DNA of 64,000 bases from Bifidobacterium sp. WK012_4_13 (GCF_041080835.1 NZ_CP129683.1:1860001-1924000), one strand, 5' to 3'. Positions 27,516 through 36,455 are shown, counted from the first letter of the stretch. Translations and numbers: made by a program. The notes: a model not told the origin generated them from the sequence alone.

Positions 27516-28904
27516 ATGGAACCGTGGTACGCGTTCATGATCCCGGCACTGGGAAAGGGCATCCGCGCACTTTCGAGGCTGGCCCGTCATGGCGGCAGCG
27601 CGCTGCCAGGCAAGGTCATCGAGGCGTGTGATCCGGATTTTCTGGCTCGGACCCTGGCGCAGCTGCCTGGGGGCGTGGTTCTGGTTTCGGGGACGAACGG
27701 GAAGACCACGACGACGCGAATGGTCGCATCGATTCTCGAATCGCTGGGCATGAGGGTCTTCACCAATCCGACGGGCTCGAATTTCACCCGAGGAGTGGTC
27801 TCCGCGCTTCTGGACAAGGTGGACATGAAGGGTGCGATTGACGCCGACATCGCGGTCCTTGAGCTTGATGAGGCATACGCGGTGCATTTCGTCCATCAGG
27901 TCGAGCCGAAATATGCATTGCTGCTCAATGTCATGCGCGATCAGCTTGATAGGTTCGGTGAAATCGACAACACTGCCAAGCTGCTGGGCGAGGTTGCGAG
28001 ACATACGACCGGCACTGTGGTCCTGAATCGTGAGGACCCGCGGATATCGGCGCTTTCGCGCGAGATTCCCATTGGCACTCAATGCGCATATTTCGGCCTC
28101 GCTCCGGCAATGCGCAAGTATTTCCCTGATGACGACAACATGCATTACGACAACATGCATGACGACAGTATGCATGATGATAAAACCGATGCCCATGGCT
28201 CCGAAGAGGCGGCAACTCTCGCTGAGCCGGACCAGATGACTCCCGAGCCTTCCGCGGACGTCACACTCGACGGTCTGGTCGACCACGGTGCGATCTTCAG
28301 GATGGACGGTGCGACCCTGCAGACCACGGTCAGGCTCGAGGGCGTCTATAACCTCTTCAATGCCGCCGCAGCGCTGACCGTCGTAGGCAGGGTGATCAGG
28401 AACGCACCCTCTGACAGCAAGGCCAGTGCGGCTGACGCGCATGCGATGCTCAAGGCACTGTCGCACGTCACCCCTGCCTTCGGTCGCGGAGAGGTGATCG
28501 ATTTCCACGGCACTCCCGTCGAGCTCGTTCTGGTGAAGAACCCGATGGGCTTCCGCCTTGCGCTGGCATCGTTCGACCCAGCGGGCCATGACACGATGAT
28601 CGTCATCAACGACGATTTTGCCGACGGCCGTGATATGAGCTGGCTTTGGGACGTGGAGTTCACGACTCTGCGTCAGACCGGGGTGGCGGTGGTGTCGGGC
28701 GTGCGTGCATGGGACATGGCATTGCGTCTGGATTACGACCAGGTTCATGTGGGAGCGACCGAGACGAACCCGGCCACAGCCCTCGAAGCTTTCCTGGCAG
28801 TGAATCCAAGCCAGCCGAAACGGATTTTCTGCACATATACGGCTATGCTGAAGGTCCGAACCTTGATCTCACATCTTACGAAGGTTGCCGATGCAGGTCT
28901 GTAA
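27516..28904 (+). CDS. murT: Lipid II isoglutaminyl synthase, MurT subunit
   Basis: A 462-residue Mur-ligase-like subunit that with GatD amidates the D-Glu of lipid II. The ATP-binding loop is VSGTNGKTTTTRMV, then NPTGSNFTRG, LELDEAY and NVMRDQLDRFGE, and the DUF1727 C-terminal domain starts around RGEVIDFHGTPVELVLVKNP. The Cys4 zinc ribbon known in the central domain of other MurT proteins is missing; at that place there is an Asp/Met/His-rich stretch (near residues 206-228) encoded by 15-bp tandem repeats, followed by an acidic loop. AAGGATAGG precedes the ATG. gatD follows 66 bases later. Confidence 0.94.
   Translation: MEPWYAFMIPALGKGIRALSRLARHGGSALPGKVIEACDPDFLARTLAQLPGGVVLVSGTNGKTTTTRMVASILESLGMRVFTNPTGSNFTRGVVSALLDKVDMKGAIDADIAVLELDEAYAVHFVHQVEPKYALLLNVMRDQLDRFGEIDNTAKLLGEVARHTTGTVVLNREDPRISALSREIPIGTQCAYFGLAPAMRKYFPDDDNMHYDNMHDDSMHDDKTDAHGSEEAATLAEPDQMTPEPSADVTLDGLVDHGAIFRMDGATLQTTVRLEGVYNLFNAAAALTVVGRVIRNAPSDSKASAADAHAMLKALSHVTPAFGRGEVIDFHGTPVELVLVKNPMGFRLALASFDPAGHDTMIVINDDFADGRDMSWLWDVEFTTLRQTGVAVVSGVRAWDMALRLDYDQVHVGATETNPATALEAFLAVNPSQPKRIFCTYTAMLKVRTLISHLTKVADAGL
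28134..28178 (+). repeat. 15-bp tandem repeat inside murT
   Basis: Three units of 15 bp (GACAACATGCATTAC, GACAACATGCATGAC, GACAGTATGCATGAT) encode the pentapeptide Asp-Asn/Ser-Met-His-Tyr/Asp. A fourth, degenerate unit follows to 28193. Confidence 0.9.
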
Positions 28905-28970
28905 GACATGCATGAGGCGTCCAGAACTCACACCGCATGGCACTGACCATGGCAAGGGAGGCAGCAGACT

Positions 28971-29720
28971 GTGGCTGAGGTAATTGACATTGTGTCCCTG
29001 TATCCGAAGGACATGAACATCTACGGCGATTCGGGCAATCTTCTCACGATCGAGCGCCGCCTGAGGCTGTACGGGTACGAGCCGACGATTCACCATTACA
29101 ATCAGGATGATTCCTGGCCGGACCATGTTGACATGGTTCTCGGCGGCGGCGGTCAGGACGAAGGCCAGCGCAAGATCATTCGCGATCTGTGCAAGCGCGG
29201 GGAATTGTTGCGCGGGCTGGCGCATCAGGGCGTGCCCATGCTCATGATCTGTGGCCTGTATCAACTGTTCGGCGAATATTTTCAACCCATCGAAGGTGAC
29301 CGGCTTCCAGGCATCTGCGTTCTCGGCGCTCATACGATTGGCGAGAAGCTGCGGCTCATCGGCAACCTGGTCGAGCATTCGCAACGATTCGGTTCGGTCG
29401 TGGGCTACGAGAACCATTCCGGCCAGACTTTTCTGCATGAGGGCACCAAGCCTCTCGGAGAGGTCGACGCACCCAACACGGGCAACAATGGCTCCGACCA
29501 TACCGAAGGGGCCATGAACGACAACGTCATAGGAACCTACATGCATGGCTCCCTGCTTCCCAAGAACCCTGACATAGCTGATTTTCTGATAGCGAAGGCG
29601 GTTGAGCTCAGATACGGCAGCTTCAATCCCCAGCCGACGCAGAAGGCGCTTTCGGAGCTCAAGCGTCTGGATACCCTTGCCCAGCATGCCAGGGCGGTCG
29701 CCATGCGCAGGCCTCGATAG
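28971..29720 (+). CDS. gatD: Lipid II isoglutaminyl synthase, glutaminase subunit
   Basis: A 249-residue class I glutamine amidotransferase (CobB/CobQ-like) that supplies ammonia to MurT. The nucleophile lies in MLMICGLYQL (Cys about residue 86-88) and the catalytic His in GTYMHGSLLPKNP. The N-terminus DIVSLYPKDMNIYGDSGNLL is characteristic of GatD. It starts with GTG, preceded by AGGGAGG. Together with MurT it makes the amidated peptidoglycan precursor needed for efficient cross-linking in Gram-positive bacteria. Confidence 0.95.
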   Translation: MAEVIDIVSLYPKDMNIYGDSGNLLTIERRLRLYGYEPTIHHYNQDDSWPDHVDMVLGGGGQDEGQRKIIRDLCKRGELLRGLAHQGVPMLMICGLYQLFGEYFQPIEGDRLPGICVLGAHTIGEKLRLIGNLVEHSQRFGSVVGYENHSGQTFLHEGTKPLGEVDAPNTGNNGSDHTEGAMNDNVIGTYMHGSLLPKNPDIADFLIAKAVELRYGSFNPQPTQKALSELKRLDTLAQHARAVAMRRPR

Positions 29721-29905
29721 AGGCAGCGCGCCCCTGGAGTCACTCTGAAGATATACGCACAGTTAAACCTCAGGATTAACCCGTGCGGCAGAGTAGAGTT
29801 GAATGAACGCAGACACGCAGGACCGGGGCATATGCCTTGTCCGTACCGCCCTGCCTGTCATGTCTGCTCGTGCGATACACGATTTCAACAGCTAAGGAGA
29901 GTGTC

Positions 29906-30238
29906 ATGGCTACTCAGGATCTAGGTGACGGACTTCGCAAGGTCTTGCTCGCGGGCGTCGGGGCATTGGCCTCTGGAATTGAAAAGGGCCAGGCGATCGT
30001 CGATGACCTTGCCCGCAAGGGGGAAATAACGGTCGAGCAGGGTAAGCAGCTCAATACGGAACTCAAGCGCACCTTCAAGGAGAATACCGGTTCGGATGCC
30101 CGTTCGGCCGCGGCGGATCGCGTCGATGCCAAGAACGAGGCCGACAGTGCCCCATTCGAGACGGCCGACAATGACTCGGCTAGCGACTCGGCTGCCGACT
30201 CGGATGGTGACCTTGGCAATGGCGTCAATGCACTCTGA
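29906..30238 (+). CDS. Phasin-like helical protein
   Basis: A 110-residue protein. Residues 1-60 form an amphipathic helical hairpin (GLRKVLLAGVGALASGIEKGQAIVDDLARKGEITVEQGKQLNTEL) that resembles the phasin/PHA-granule-associated family. The rest is an acidic, disordered tail rich in Asp, Ala and Ser. The start is fixed by CTAAGGAGAG seven bases upstream. It sits 38 bases before the UbiB-type kinase gene, a pairing known in many bacteria; there is no sign here of a polyhydroxyalkanoate synthase. Confidence 0.75.
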   Translation: MATQDLGDGLRKVLLAGVGALASGIEKGQAIVDDLARKGEITVEQGKQLNTELKRTFKENTGSDARSAAADRVDAKNEADSAPFETADNDSASDSAADSDGDLGNGVNAL

Positions 30239-30276
30239 GTGCATGGAAAAGGCTCTGTGAGGGGCGGTAAAGATCA

Positions 30277-32022
30277 ATGGTCTCAGGCGATGCAGACGCA
30301 TCCGAATTCAACTCAGCCAATGATGGTGGGGGGAATCGGCAGCGGGTTCGGACGCAGAAAATCGGTCTGTTCGGCGGATTGTCTGACAGCGCGGAGGGGG
30401 AGACCCTTCGCGCAGGCAGGCATGGTCGGCTTCGCAGGCTGTTTCAGATTGCCAGAATCACGAGCAAGTTCGACATAGTTCACGGCGTGACCCCGATGAA
30501 CATGCGCTTGATGCTTGAGGCACTTGGCCCCACATTCGTGAAGGTGGGGCAGATTCTTTCGATGCGTTCGGAGATACTCCCCGAGGCGTTTCGTAAGGAA
30601 CTCTCGAAATTGCGGGCGGATGCCGATCCCATGCCGTACAAGACGGTCATCGACACCCTCACGAAAGAGTATGGAAGGCCGATCGATACGATCTTCTCCT
30701 CGATCGATTCGACGCCCCTTGGATCGGCTTCTCTTGCCCAGGTGCATCGCGCACGGCTGCTGACAGGAGAGGACGTCGCGATCAAGGTACAGCGGCCAGG
30801 CGTCAAGGAGACGATGGCACAGGACGTCGAAATCATGCGGACCTTTGCCAGCTACGCGACACGATTCACGCAAAGCGCTCAGATACTCGATCTGAGGGGT
30901 GTCGTCGAGGAACTGTGGGATACCTTCCAGGACGAGACCGACTTTCTGATGGAGGCACGCAATCTCAGCGACTTTCGTCGCTTTTGCGCACCGTATGCAT
31001 ACATGGACTGTCCGAGCCCATACATCAGGCTTTGCACCCAGCATGTGGTCGTGATGGACTACGTCGAGGGCATTTCCGTCTCACACCCGCAGGAGCTGAT
31101 CGAGGCCGGCTACAGCCTCAGCGACATAGGCGAGAAGCTCGTCGACAACTATGCCACGCAGATTCTCGACGAAGGCTTCTTCCACGCAGATCCGCATCCA
31201 GGAAACATCATTATCAAGGGCGGACGCATCGTTCTCATTGACCTGGGGATGACAGGACGCATAGGCAAAAGTTCGCGCTCCGCGCTCAGGGAGATGATCT
31301 TTGCTGTGGCGAAGCGCGATTCGCCGGCACTTGCAAGGGGTCTGCTGCGATTCACGTCGAGCACCGACAAGGTCAAGGACGACTATCCGATTCTGCTCGC
31401 TGACCTGGATTCGGTCATCGACGAATATGGAACGGTCAACCTTGCAGATCTGAACATCGGCGAATTCTTCAATGCAATCATGCAGCTAGCCCGCAAGCAT
31501 TCGATCGCCGTCCCGAGCTCCGTGACGACCGTGGCTCGCGGACTGGTCACGCTCGAGGGAACCGTTGACGAGTTTCTTCCCGACGTGAACATCATCGAAA
31601 TCATCTCGCGCCACATCGCAGCCTCCCGCGGAGGCATCGAAAGCCTGAAGAACGAGACCGTTCAATTGGGCAGGGAGAGTGCCAACGCCATGCATGGCGT
31701 ATTGGGGGCGCTCGCCGATGCAAAGACCGTCTCCACCATGCTCTCCCGTGGCCAGCTACGGATCAACATGGAGCTTGTCGGTTCGGAACAGCCGCTCCAA
31801 CAGCTTTCTGACATGGTGAACCGCATCACCATGGCACTCATCGTGGTCGGGCTCTACGTTGGTTCGTCGATCGTGTACTTTGCCGGAATCAAGCCAGTCA
31901 TTCTTGGAATTCCAGTGATCGGCCTCATGGGGTACGTTGTCGCCTTCGTGCTGTCCGTATGGATAGTCATTGACATCTTCCGCAAGAATCGTGCGGTCCG
32001 CAAGCATGCTTCGCGTGCGTGA
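30277..32022 (+). CDS. ABC1/UbiB-family atypical kinase
   Basis: A 581-residue protein of the UbiB/COQ8 kinase family. The family's KxGQ motif (FVKVGQILSMR) precedes an Ala-rich loop (LGSASLAQVHRA), the ATP-binding lysine (VAIKVQRPG), the catalytic loop FFHADPHPGN and the metal-binding IDLGMTG. Two C-terminal membrane helices (about residues 520-565) anchor it. In quinone-making bacteria such proteins support ubiquinone synthesis; bifidobacteria generally lack quinones, so a different lipid-related role is likely. It is probably co-transcribed with the phasin-like gene. Its ribosome binding site is weak. Confidence 0.92.
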   Translation: MVSGDADASEFNSANDGGGNRQRVRTQKIGLFGGLSDSAEGETLRAGRHGRLRRLFQIARITSKFDIVHGVTPMNMRLMLEALGPTFVKVGQILSMRSEILPEAFRKELSKLRADADPMPYKTVIDTLTKEYGRPIDTIFSSIDSTPLGSASLAQVHRARLLTGEDVAIKVQRPGVKETMAQDVEIMRTFASYATRFTQSAQILDLRGVVEELWDTFQDETDFLMEARNLSDFRRFCAPYAYMDCPSPYIRLCTQHVVVMDYVEGISVSHPQELIEAGYSLSDIGEKLVDNYATQILDEGFFHADPHPGNIIIKGGRIVLIDLGMTGRIGKSSRSALREMIFAVAKRDSPALARGLLRFTSSTDKVKDDYPILLADLDSVIDEYGTVNLADLNIGEFFNAIMQLARKHSIAVPSSVTTVARGLVTLEGTVDEFLPDVNIIEIISRHIAASRGGIESLKNETVQLGRESANAMHGVLGALADAKTVSTMLSRGQLRINMELVGSEQPLQQLSDMVNRITMALIVVGLYVGSSIVYFAGIKPVILGIPVIGLMGYVVAFVLSVWIVIDIFRKNRAVRKHASRA

Positions 32023-32300
32023 GTTTCAAGGACATGCGTGTCGCCTTCCTGTTCGAGGCTGTTTCCGAGGAGCTTTGAAACCGGCAGAGGGGCGCCGCCA
32101 ACCCTTATATGCCGCCATTCTCTAAGTGGCTACAAAAGATTGCTATAACGCTGGTCGAAAAAATAATCGACCAAGTAACACATTTTCGCTTTTCTTCGGT
32201 TACATTGAAGTCTGTGATTGAGCCGGAACGTGGGGCACGCACATCGCACTGGGCGATGCGCGCAGCCCTGCCGAACGGATCTAGAAGAAGGAGATCGATT

Positions 32301-33275
32301 ATGTCACTTATGGGGAAGCGCGTGCGTTCCTATCGCAAGGCATACGTTGCTGGTGCCGCAGTTCTCGCGGCCGCCTCGATGTTGCTTGCCGGTTGCGGCG
32401 AGGCGCCAACTGCGTCAACGGCCAGTGGAAGCAGCTCAAGCTCTTCCGTGAATCCGGACATCGATGTCAGCGCCTATACGAAGATCATCGATTCCGGTGC
32501 GACTGCAGATTCCTCAACCGTGGAGGCCAATACCTGGGCGGCTGCCATCAAGAAGGCCGGTGTGCTGAAGGTCGGTGGCACGAAGACTTCGACGCTGTTC
32601 TCGCTGCAGTCCACAAGCGACAACAAGATTCGTGGATTCGATGCAGGTCTTTCCCAGCTGCTCGCCAAATACATCATTGGAAAGGCCGACACGCAGCTTA
32701 CCGTGGTCGACTCGTCGACACGAGAGAGCGTTTTGCAGAACGGCACGGTCGACTCCGTGTTTGCAACCTATTCAATAACCAGTGAGCGCAAGGAAAAGGT
32801 TGACTTTGCCGGACCTTACTATGTCTCTCAGACTGGCATTCTGGTGAAGAAGAGCAATACCGACATCAGCAGCGTCAAGGATCTGAACGGCAAGAAGGTC
32901 GGCGTTCAGGAAGGATCGACCGGAGCTGACATCGTGGCGAAGAACGCTCCCAAGGCAACGGTCGAGCAGTTCCAGACCGATGCGGAAATCACCCAGGCCC
33001 TGCGTCAGGGGCGCATCGATGCATATGTCGTCGATGAAAGCCTCCTTTTGGGCGATGTGGTGAAGAATCCGAACGACTTCAAGATCGTCGGCAAGCCATT
33101 TGGCGATAAGGATCCTTATGGCATCGGATTGCCGAAGGGCTCTGACGCCACGAAGTTCGTGAACGCCTGGTTGAAGAAGATCGAAGCGGATGGAACGTGG
33201 GCAAAGCTCTGGAAGGTCACCATCGGTGACCGCACGGGTGTCACCGATGTTCCGACTGCGCCGACGATCGAATAG
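32301..33275 (+). CDS. Amino-acid ABC transporter substrate-binding lipoprotein
   Basis: A 324-residue periplasmic-type binding protein (family 3, glutamate/polar amino acids). The lipoprotein signal peptide ends in the lipobox LLAGC, followed by a Ser/Thr-rich linker. The ligand domains begin at AGVLKVGGTKTSTLFSL and include GFDAGLSQLLAKYI, STRESVLQNGTVD and DFAGPYYVSQTGILVKK. GAAGGAGAT precedes the ATG at 32301, which excludes the longer upstream frame. It resembles GluB of the actinobacterial gluABCD system. The 278-base gap before it holds a hairpin (TGGTCG 32152-32157 with CGACCA 32168-32173) of uncertain meaning and presumably the promoter. Confidence 0.94.
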   Translation: MSLMGKRVRSYRKAYVAGAAVLAAASMLLAGCGEAPTASTASGSSSSSSVNPDIDVSAYTKIIDSGATADSSTVEANTWAAAIKKAGVLKVGGTKTSTLFSLQSTSDNKIRGFDAGLSQLLAKYIIGKADTQLTVVDSSTRESVLQNGTVDSVFATYSITSERKEKVDFAGPYYVSQTGILVKKSNTDISSVKDLNGKKVGVQEGSTGADIVAKNAPKATVEQFQTDAEITQALRQGRIDAYVVDESLLLGDVVKNPNDFKIVGKPFGDKDPYGIGLPKGSDATKFVNAWLKKIEADGTWAKLWKVTIGDRTGVTDVPTAPTIE

Positions 33276-33286
33276 GGACTGCTGCG

Positions 33287-33337
33287 ACGCAAGACCGCTG
33301 CACTGCATGGTTGACATTGCGGTGCAGCGTTTTGCGT
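33287..33337 (+). promoter_or_regulatory. Stem-loop between binding protein and permease genes
   Basis: The left arm 33287-33306 pairs with 33319-33337 over about 18 bases with one bulge. There is no T-run, so full termination is unlikely. In this position such structures usually protect the 3' end of the binding-protein mRNA and lower expression of the permease genes. Confidence 0.6.
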
Positions 33338-33497
33338 TGTACGGATTGAGGGTTGCCCTGTCGGTCCAGACTGCGAGCGTGGTGAGCATCGGCAATGCGG
33401 TTAACATCCGATGCGAAGGCCGCAACTTGCGAGTGGTAGCTTGGTTTCATGATCTTGTGCAGGGCGCGCCTCTGCATGGTTTCGTTTGGGAGGACAT

Positions 33498-34151
33498 GTG
33501 AAGCAGCTGATAAGCGACTATGGTTGGCAGTTCATTGCGAGTTATGGCGTCTCATTGCGCATCTCGTGCATAGCCTTCGTGCTGGGTCTGCTGCTTGGTA
33601 CGGTGCTTACGATTGGTCGAATCAGCCCGATTCCGCCTCTGAGAGAGGCGATCAACGTCTATGTCGAGACATTCAGGAACATACCTGTTCTGGCGCTTTT
33701 GGTGTTCATCGTCTATGCCTTGCCCGACCTGGGCCTGGTCATCGACTATGAGCCTTGCGTCATCATTTCTTTGATTCTGGTCTCGTCCGCGTTCACCTGC
33801 GACAATCTGCGCACGGGCATCAATACGATAGACGCCGAGCAGATTCAGGCTGCCCGTGCATTGGGATTGAACTTCAGCACCATCGTGATGTCGATCATAC
33901 TTCCACAGGCTCTGACTGCAGTGATACAGCCGATGGTCACCCTGTTCATCTCTGTGGTCATCAGCTCTTCAACGGGTTCCCTCGTGCCGCTGGCACACGA
34001 GGAATTGACCGGTCTGGTCACCGAGATCAACAACAAGGAGGCGATGGGAGTCGTGACCTTCCTTGTGGCATCGATCCTCTATGTGCTGACTGGGCTGATT
34101 ATCGCATTCATAGGCCGCAGGCTTGAGAGGAGGTACGCAACATGGCGATGA
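33498..34151 (+). CDS. Amino-acid ABC transporter permease 1
   Basis: A 217-residue permease of the polar-amino-acid (HisMQ/GluC) family, with five hydrophobic helices. The EAA-type loop is recognisable as EQIQAARALGLNFSTIVMSIILPQAL. I start it at GTG 33498, seven bases after GGGAGG; the frame shown from a TTG at 33486 is less likely. It overlaps the next permease gene by ten bases. Confidence 0.93.
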   Translation: MKQLISDYGWQFIASYGVSLRISCIAFVLGLLLGTVLTIGRISPIPPLREAINVYVETFRNIPVLALLVFIVYALPDLGLVIDYEPCVIISLILVSSAFTCDNLRTGINTIDAEQIQAARALGLNFSTIVMSIILPQALTAVIQPMVTLFISVVISSSTGSLVPLAHEELTGLVTEINNKEAMGVVTFLVASILYVLTGLIIAFIGRRLERRYATWR

Positions 34152-34960
34152 GCAGGACGGAAGCGGCTCTCTTCGAGGCGAGTGGCCCCAAGGCACGCCG
34201 CAGAATCATGATAGGGACGACCATCAGCGTCATTGCGCTGCTCGCCCTTGCCGCCTGGGTTGTGTACCGCTTCTATATCGAAGGTCAGCTTGAGCCGCAG
34301 TATTGGTATTTCTTCACGCAGCTCAATGTATGGGAATTCATAGGCGCCGGCCTCGTAGGAACGATTCGGGCCGCAATCGGTTCAGGTGCCATCGCGCTCA
34401 TCATGGGTCTGGTGCTGATGTTTGGCAGGAACTCCAAGATCGCACCCGTACGTTGGCTCGCAACGACGCTTATCGAGTTTCTTCGCGGCACACCGACGCT
34501 GCTGTTCATATATTTCATGTTCCTTGTTCCATCGCAGTTGGGGCTGCATATCAGCACATATTGGATGGTCGTCATTCCAACGTCTGCATATGCCTCCGCC
34601 GTGCTTGCCGAGGTGTATCGCGCAGGCGTTGCTGCCGTGCCTTTCGGTCAGAAGGAGGCTGGTCTGTCGCTTGGCTTCACCCGCGCACAGAACTTCCGAT
34701 ACATCGTCCTTCCTCAGACGATGCGAATCGTGACTCCCGCATTGGTGGCACAGCTTGTCGTCGTGGTGAAGGACACCACCTTCGGCTATGTCGTCACCTA
34801 TCCTGAGCTCATGGTCAACGCGAAGGTGATCATCGCGAACTTCGATTCGCTCGTTCCGGTCTACCTTGTGGTCGCCATCATCTATATCCTGGTGAATTAC
34901 GCCATTTCAAAGTTCGCTAACTGGCTTTCCCACCGCCAGAGCGTCAAATTCAACATCTGA
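34142..34960 (+). CDS. Amino-acid ABC transporter permease 2
   Basis: A 272-residue second permease (GluD-like) with an N-terminal cytosolic segment, then about six helices. The family's EFLRGTPTLLFIYFMF and the EAA loop QKEAGLSLGFTRAQNFRYIVLPQTM are clear. AGGAGGT lies before the ATG, inside the end of the first permease. The ATPase subunit (gluA-like) that normally accompanies these three genes is not found next to them or anywhere in the window, so it must be encoded elsewhere or shared. Confidence 0.94.
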   Translation: MAMSRTEAALFEASGPKARRRIMIGTTISVIALLALAAWVVYRFYIEGQLEPQYWYFFTQLNVWEFIGAGLVGTIRAAIGSGAIALIMGLVLMFGRNSKIAPVRWLATTLIEFLRGTPTLLFIYFMFLVPSQLGLHISTYWMVVIPTSAYASAVLAEVYRAGVAAVPFGQKEAGLSLGFTRAQNFRYIVLPQTMRIVTPALVAQLVVVVKDTTFGYVVTYPELMVNAKVIIANFDSLVPVYLVVAIIYILVNYAISKFANWLSHRQSVKFNI

Positions 34961-34965
34961 GCGAA

Positions 34966-35087
34966 CGGGCATTCAAGTTTTTGGCACTTGTCCAAGTATA
35001 AAGACGGTTTTTCCGCGGTATCACGTTCCATATTGCAACGATTATTCGTGCAGATACCTTGACAAGTGCCAAAAACTTGAACGCCCG
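34966..35087. repeat. Palindromic intergenic repeat, copy C
   Basis: The cleanest copy of the family. The left arm 34966-34998 and the right arm 35055-35087 are 33 bases each and pair with only three mismatches and no bulge. The core AAGTTTTTGGCACTTG is in both. About 56 unpaired bases separate the arms. It lies five bases after the permease stop, before the glycerophosphodiesterase gene on the same strand. No T-run follows, so it is not an ordinary terminator. Confidence 0.85.
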
Positions 35088-35244
35088 CCGAGCTTTACCC
35101 TTTTCCCGCCGTCGTTGACGGGTCGAGTGCGCCTCCACGGCTGAAGTGAGGCTGCACCGCTATGATGGTGTGTGGTTGTCGAAGAGTTTGCGACAGAGGT
35201 TTCCTCGCCGAATATCGATTCCGACTGAAAGGGTAGTTGAGAGT

Positions 35245-36324
35245 ATGGGGTTCTCCAAAATAGTGAAGTCGATGGCTCTGTTGGGCGCCGCCTCCGGCGC
35301 AGCGGTCTGGGCATTGCTGCCACGCAACGCACAGGGACGAAAAGACGCATGTGTGTCTTCAATACCTGGTTCCTTCGGTTCCGGTTCCCAATATCGTGAC
35401 GACGATGTCATTCCTGATGTTCCCTACGCTCATCGCGGTCTGCACGATGCAGGTTCGGGACTGACTGATGCATATGCATCGACCAGCAGCGAATATGTTG
35501 CCTTGGCGAGGGCCATGGCGGCGAAGGCTGGATACGGCAGCCTGCAGTCCCGCTGCCCGATTGCGCCAGAGAACTCACTCGCCGCGTTTGCCGCTGCATG
35601 CGAGGCTGGCTATGGCATCGAACTTGACCTGCAACTGACCCGTGATGGCCAGGTGGTCGTCGTGCACGACGACAATATCAAGCGTGTGACCGGCATCGAT
35701 GCGAAGGTGGCCGATCTGACGTATCAGGAATTATGCGAGATCCCGCTTTTCCCCACGCCGGCGGTTCCCGGCGATGCCAAGGCCCGGCCGTCTGATTCCG
35801 ATGCTGCGATAAAGGATGAGCCCAATGGCATCAAGCCAGGTGAATTCCAGCATGTCCCGCTGTTCACCGATGTGCTCGAAGTCATTGCCGGCAGAGTGCC
35901 GATCATCGTTGAATACAAGATGGGAGAGACCTTCGATGAGCCATTGATGGAGGCTGGACACGAGATTCTTGAGGAATATAGAGGACCTTATGTCATTGAG
36001 TCATTCCATCCGGATGCGGTTGCCTGGTACCGCAACAACGATCCTCAAGTCTGCCGTGGACAGCTTTCGAGTGAGTTGGGTCGGCCGATCAGGACTCTGA
36101 TCGACGGACAGCAGTGGCTGCTCGCAAAGCTGCTGCTGAACTGGAAGGGTCGGCCAGACTTCATCGCCTATGACTGGCATGGGGGTGACTCATTGCAGCT
36201 CAAGGCCTCGGTGAAGCTTGGAGCCATTCCGGTGTCATGGACGGTTCGCAGCAAGCATGAGTTGCAGGCATCGGCTCCGCATTTCGATAGATACATATTC
36301 GAGGCCTTCGTTCCTGAGCAATAG
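35245..36324 (+). CDS. Glycerophosphodiester phosphodiesterase family protein
   Basis: A 359-residue protein with an N-terminal membrane or signal segment (about residues 8-24, SMALLGAASGAAVWALL). The TIM-barrel GDPD core has the catalytic HRG of YAHRGLHD, the PENSLAAFAAACEAGYGIELDLQLTRDG segment with the metal-binding Glu and Asp, and the VVVHDD His. A loop of about 75 residues, partly inserted, separates the first HRG from PENS. It probably hydrolyses glycerophosphodiesters outside or at the membrane. ATG 35245 was chosen since the membrane segment directly follows it. Confidence 0.92.
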   Translation: MGFSKIVKSMALLGAASGAAVWALLPRNAQGRKDACVSSIPGSFGSGSQYRDDDVIPDVPYAHRGLHDAGSGLTDAYASTSSEYVALARAMAAKAGYGSLQSRCPIAPENSLAAFAAACEAGYGIELDLQLTRDGQVVVVHDDNIKRVTGIDAKVADLTYQELCEIPLFPTPAVPGDAKARPSDSDAAIKDEPNGIKPGEFQHVPLFTDVLEVIAGRVPIIVEYKMGETFDEPLMEAGHEILEEYRGPYVIESFHPDAVAWYRNNDPQVCRGQLSSELGRPIRTLIDGQQWLLAKLLLNWKGRPDFIAYDWHGGDSLQLKASVKLGAIPVSWTVRSKHELQASAPHFDRYIFEAFVPEQ

Positions 36325-36397
36325 GTCTCTCAGCGGGAGTCGTCGAGGAGGCGTTTGCGGGAGCTGAGACAAAGACGGCATTGACTTTCCAAAATGG

Positions 36398-36434
36398 GCG
36401 GGCTGCTCTCAGGAATCGCCTGAGAGCAGCCCGC
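36398..36434. terminator. Bidirectional hairpin terminator
   Basis: A 16-base stem (GCGGGCTGCTCTCAGG with its complement) and a 5-base loop lie between two convergent genes (glycerophosphodiesterase and upp). AAAA precedes it on the plus strand, giving a short T-run for the upp transcript. Confidence 0.85.
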
Positions 36435-36455
36435 TCACTCCGACTGTCGTCTTGA

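Noticed and set aside
32165..32215. GlnR box before the amino-acid binding protein gene
   Set aside because: GTTAC and GTAAC strings occur, but not in the required n6 spacing or orientation.
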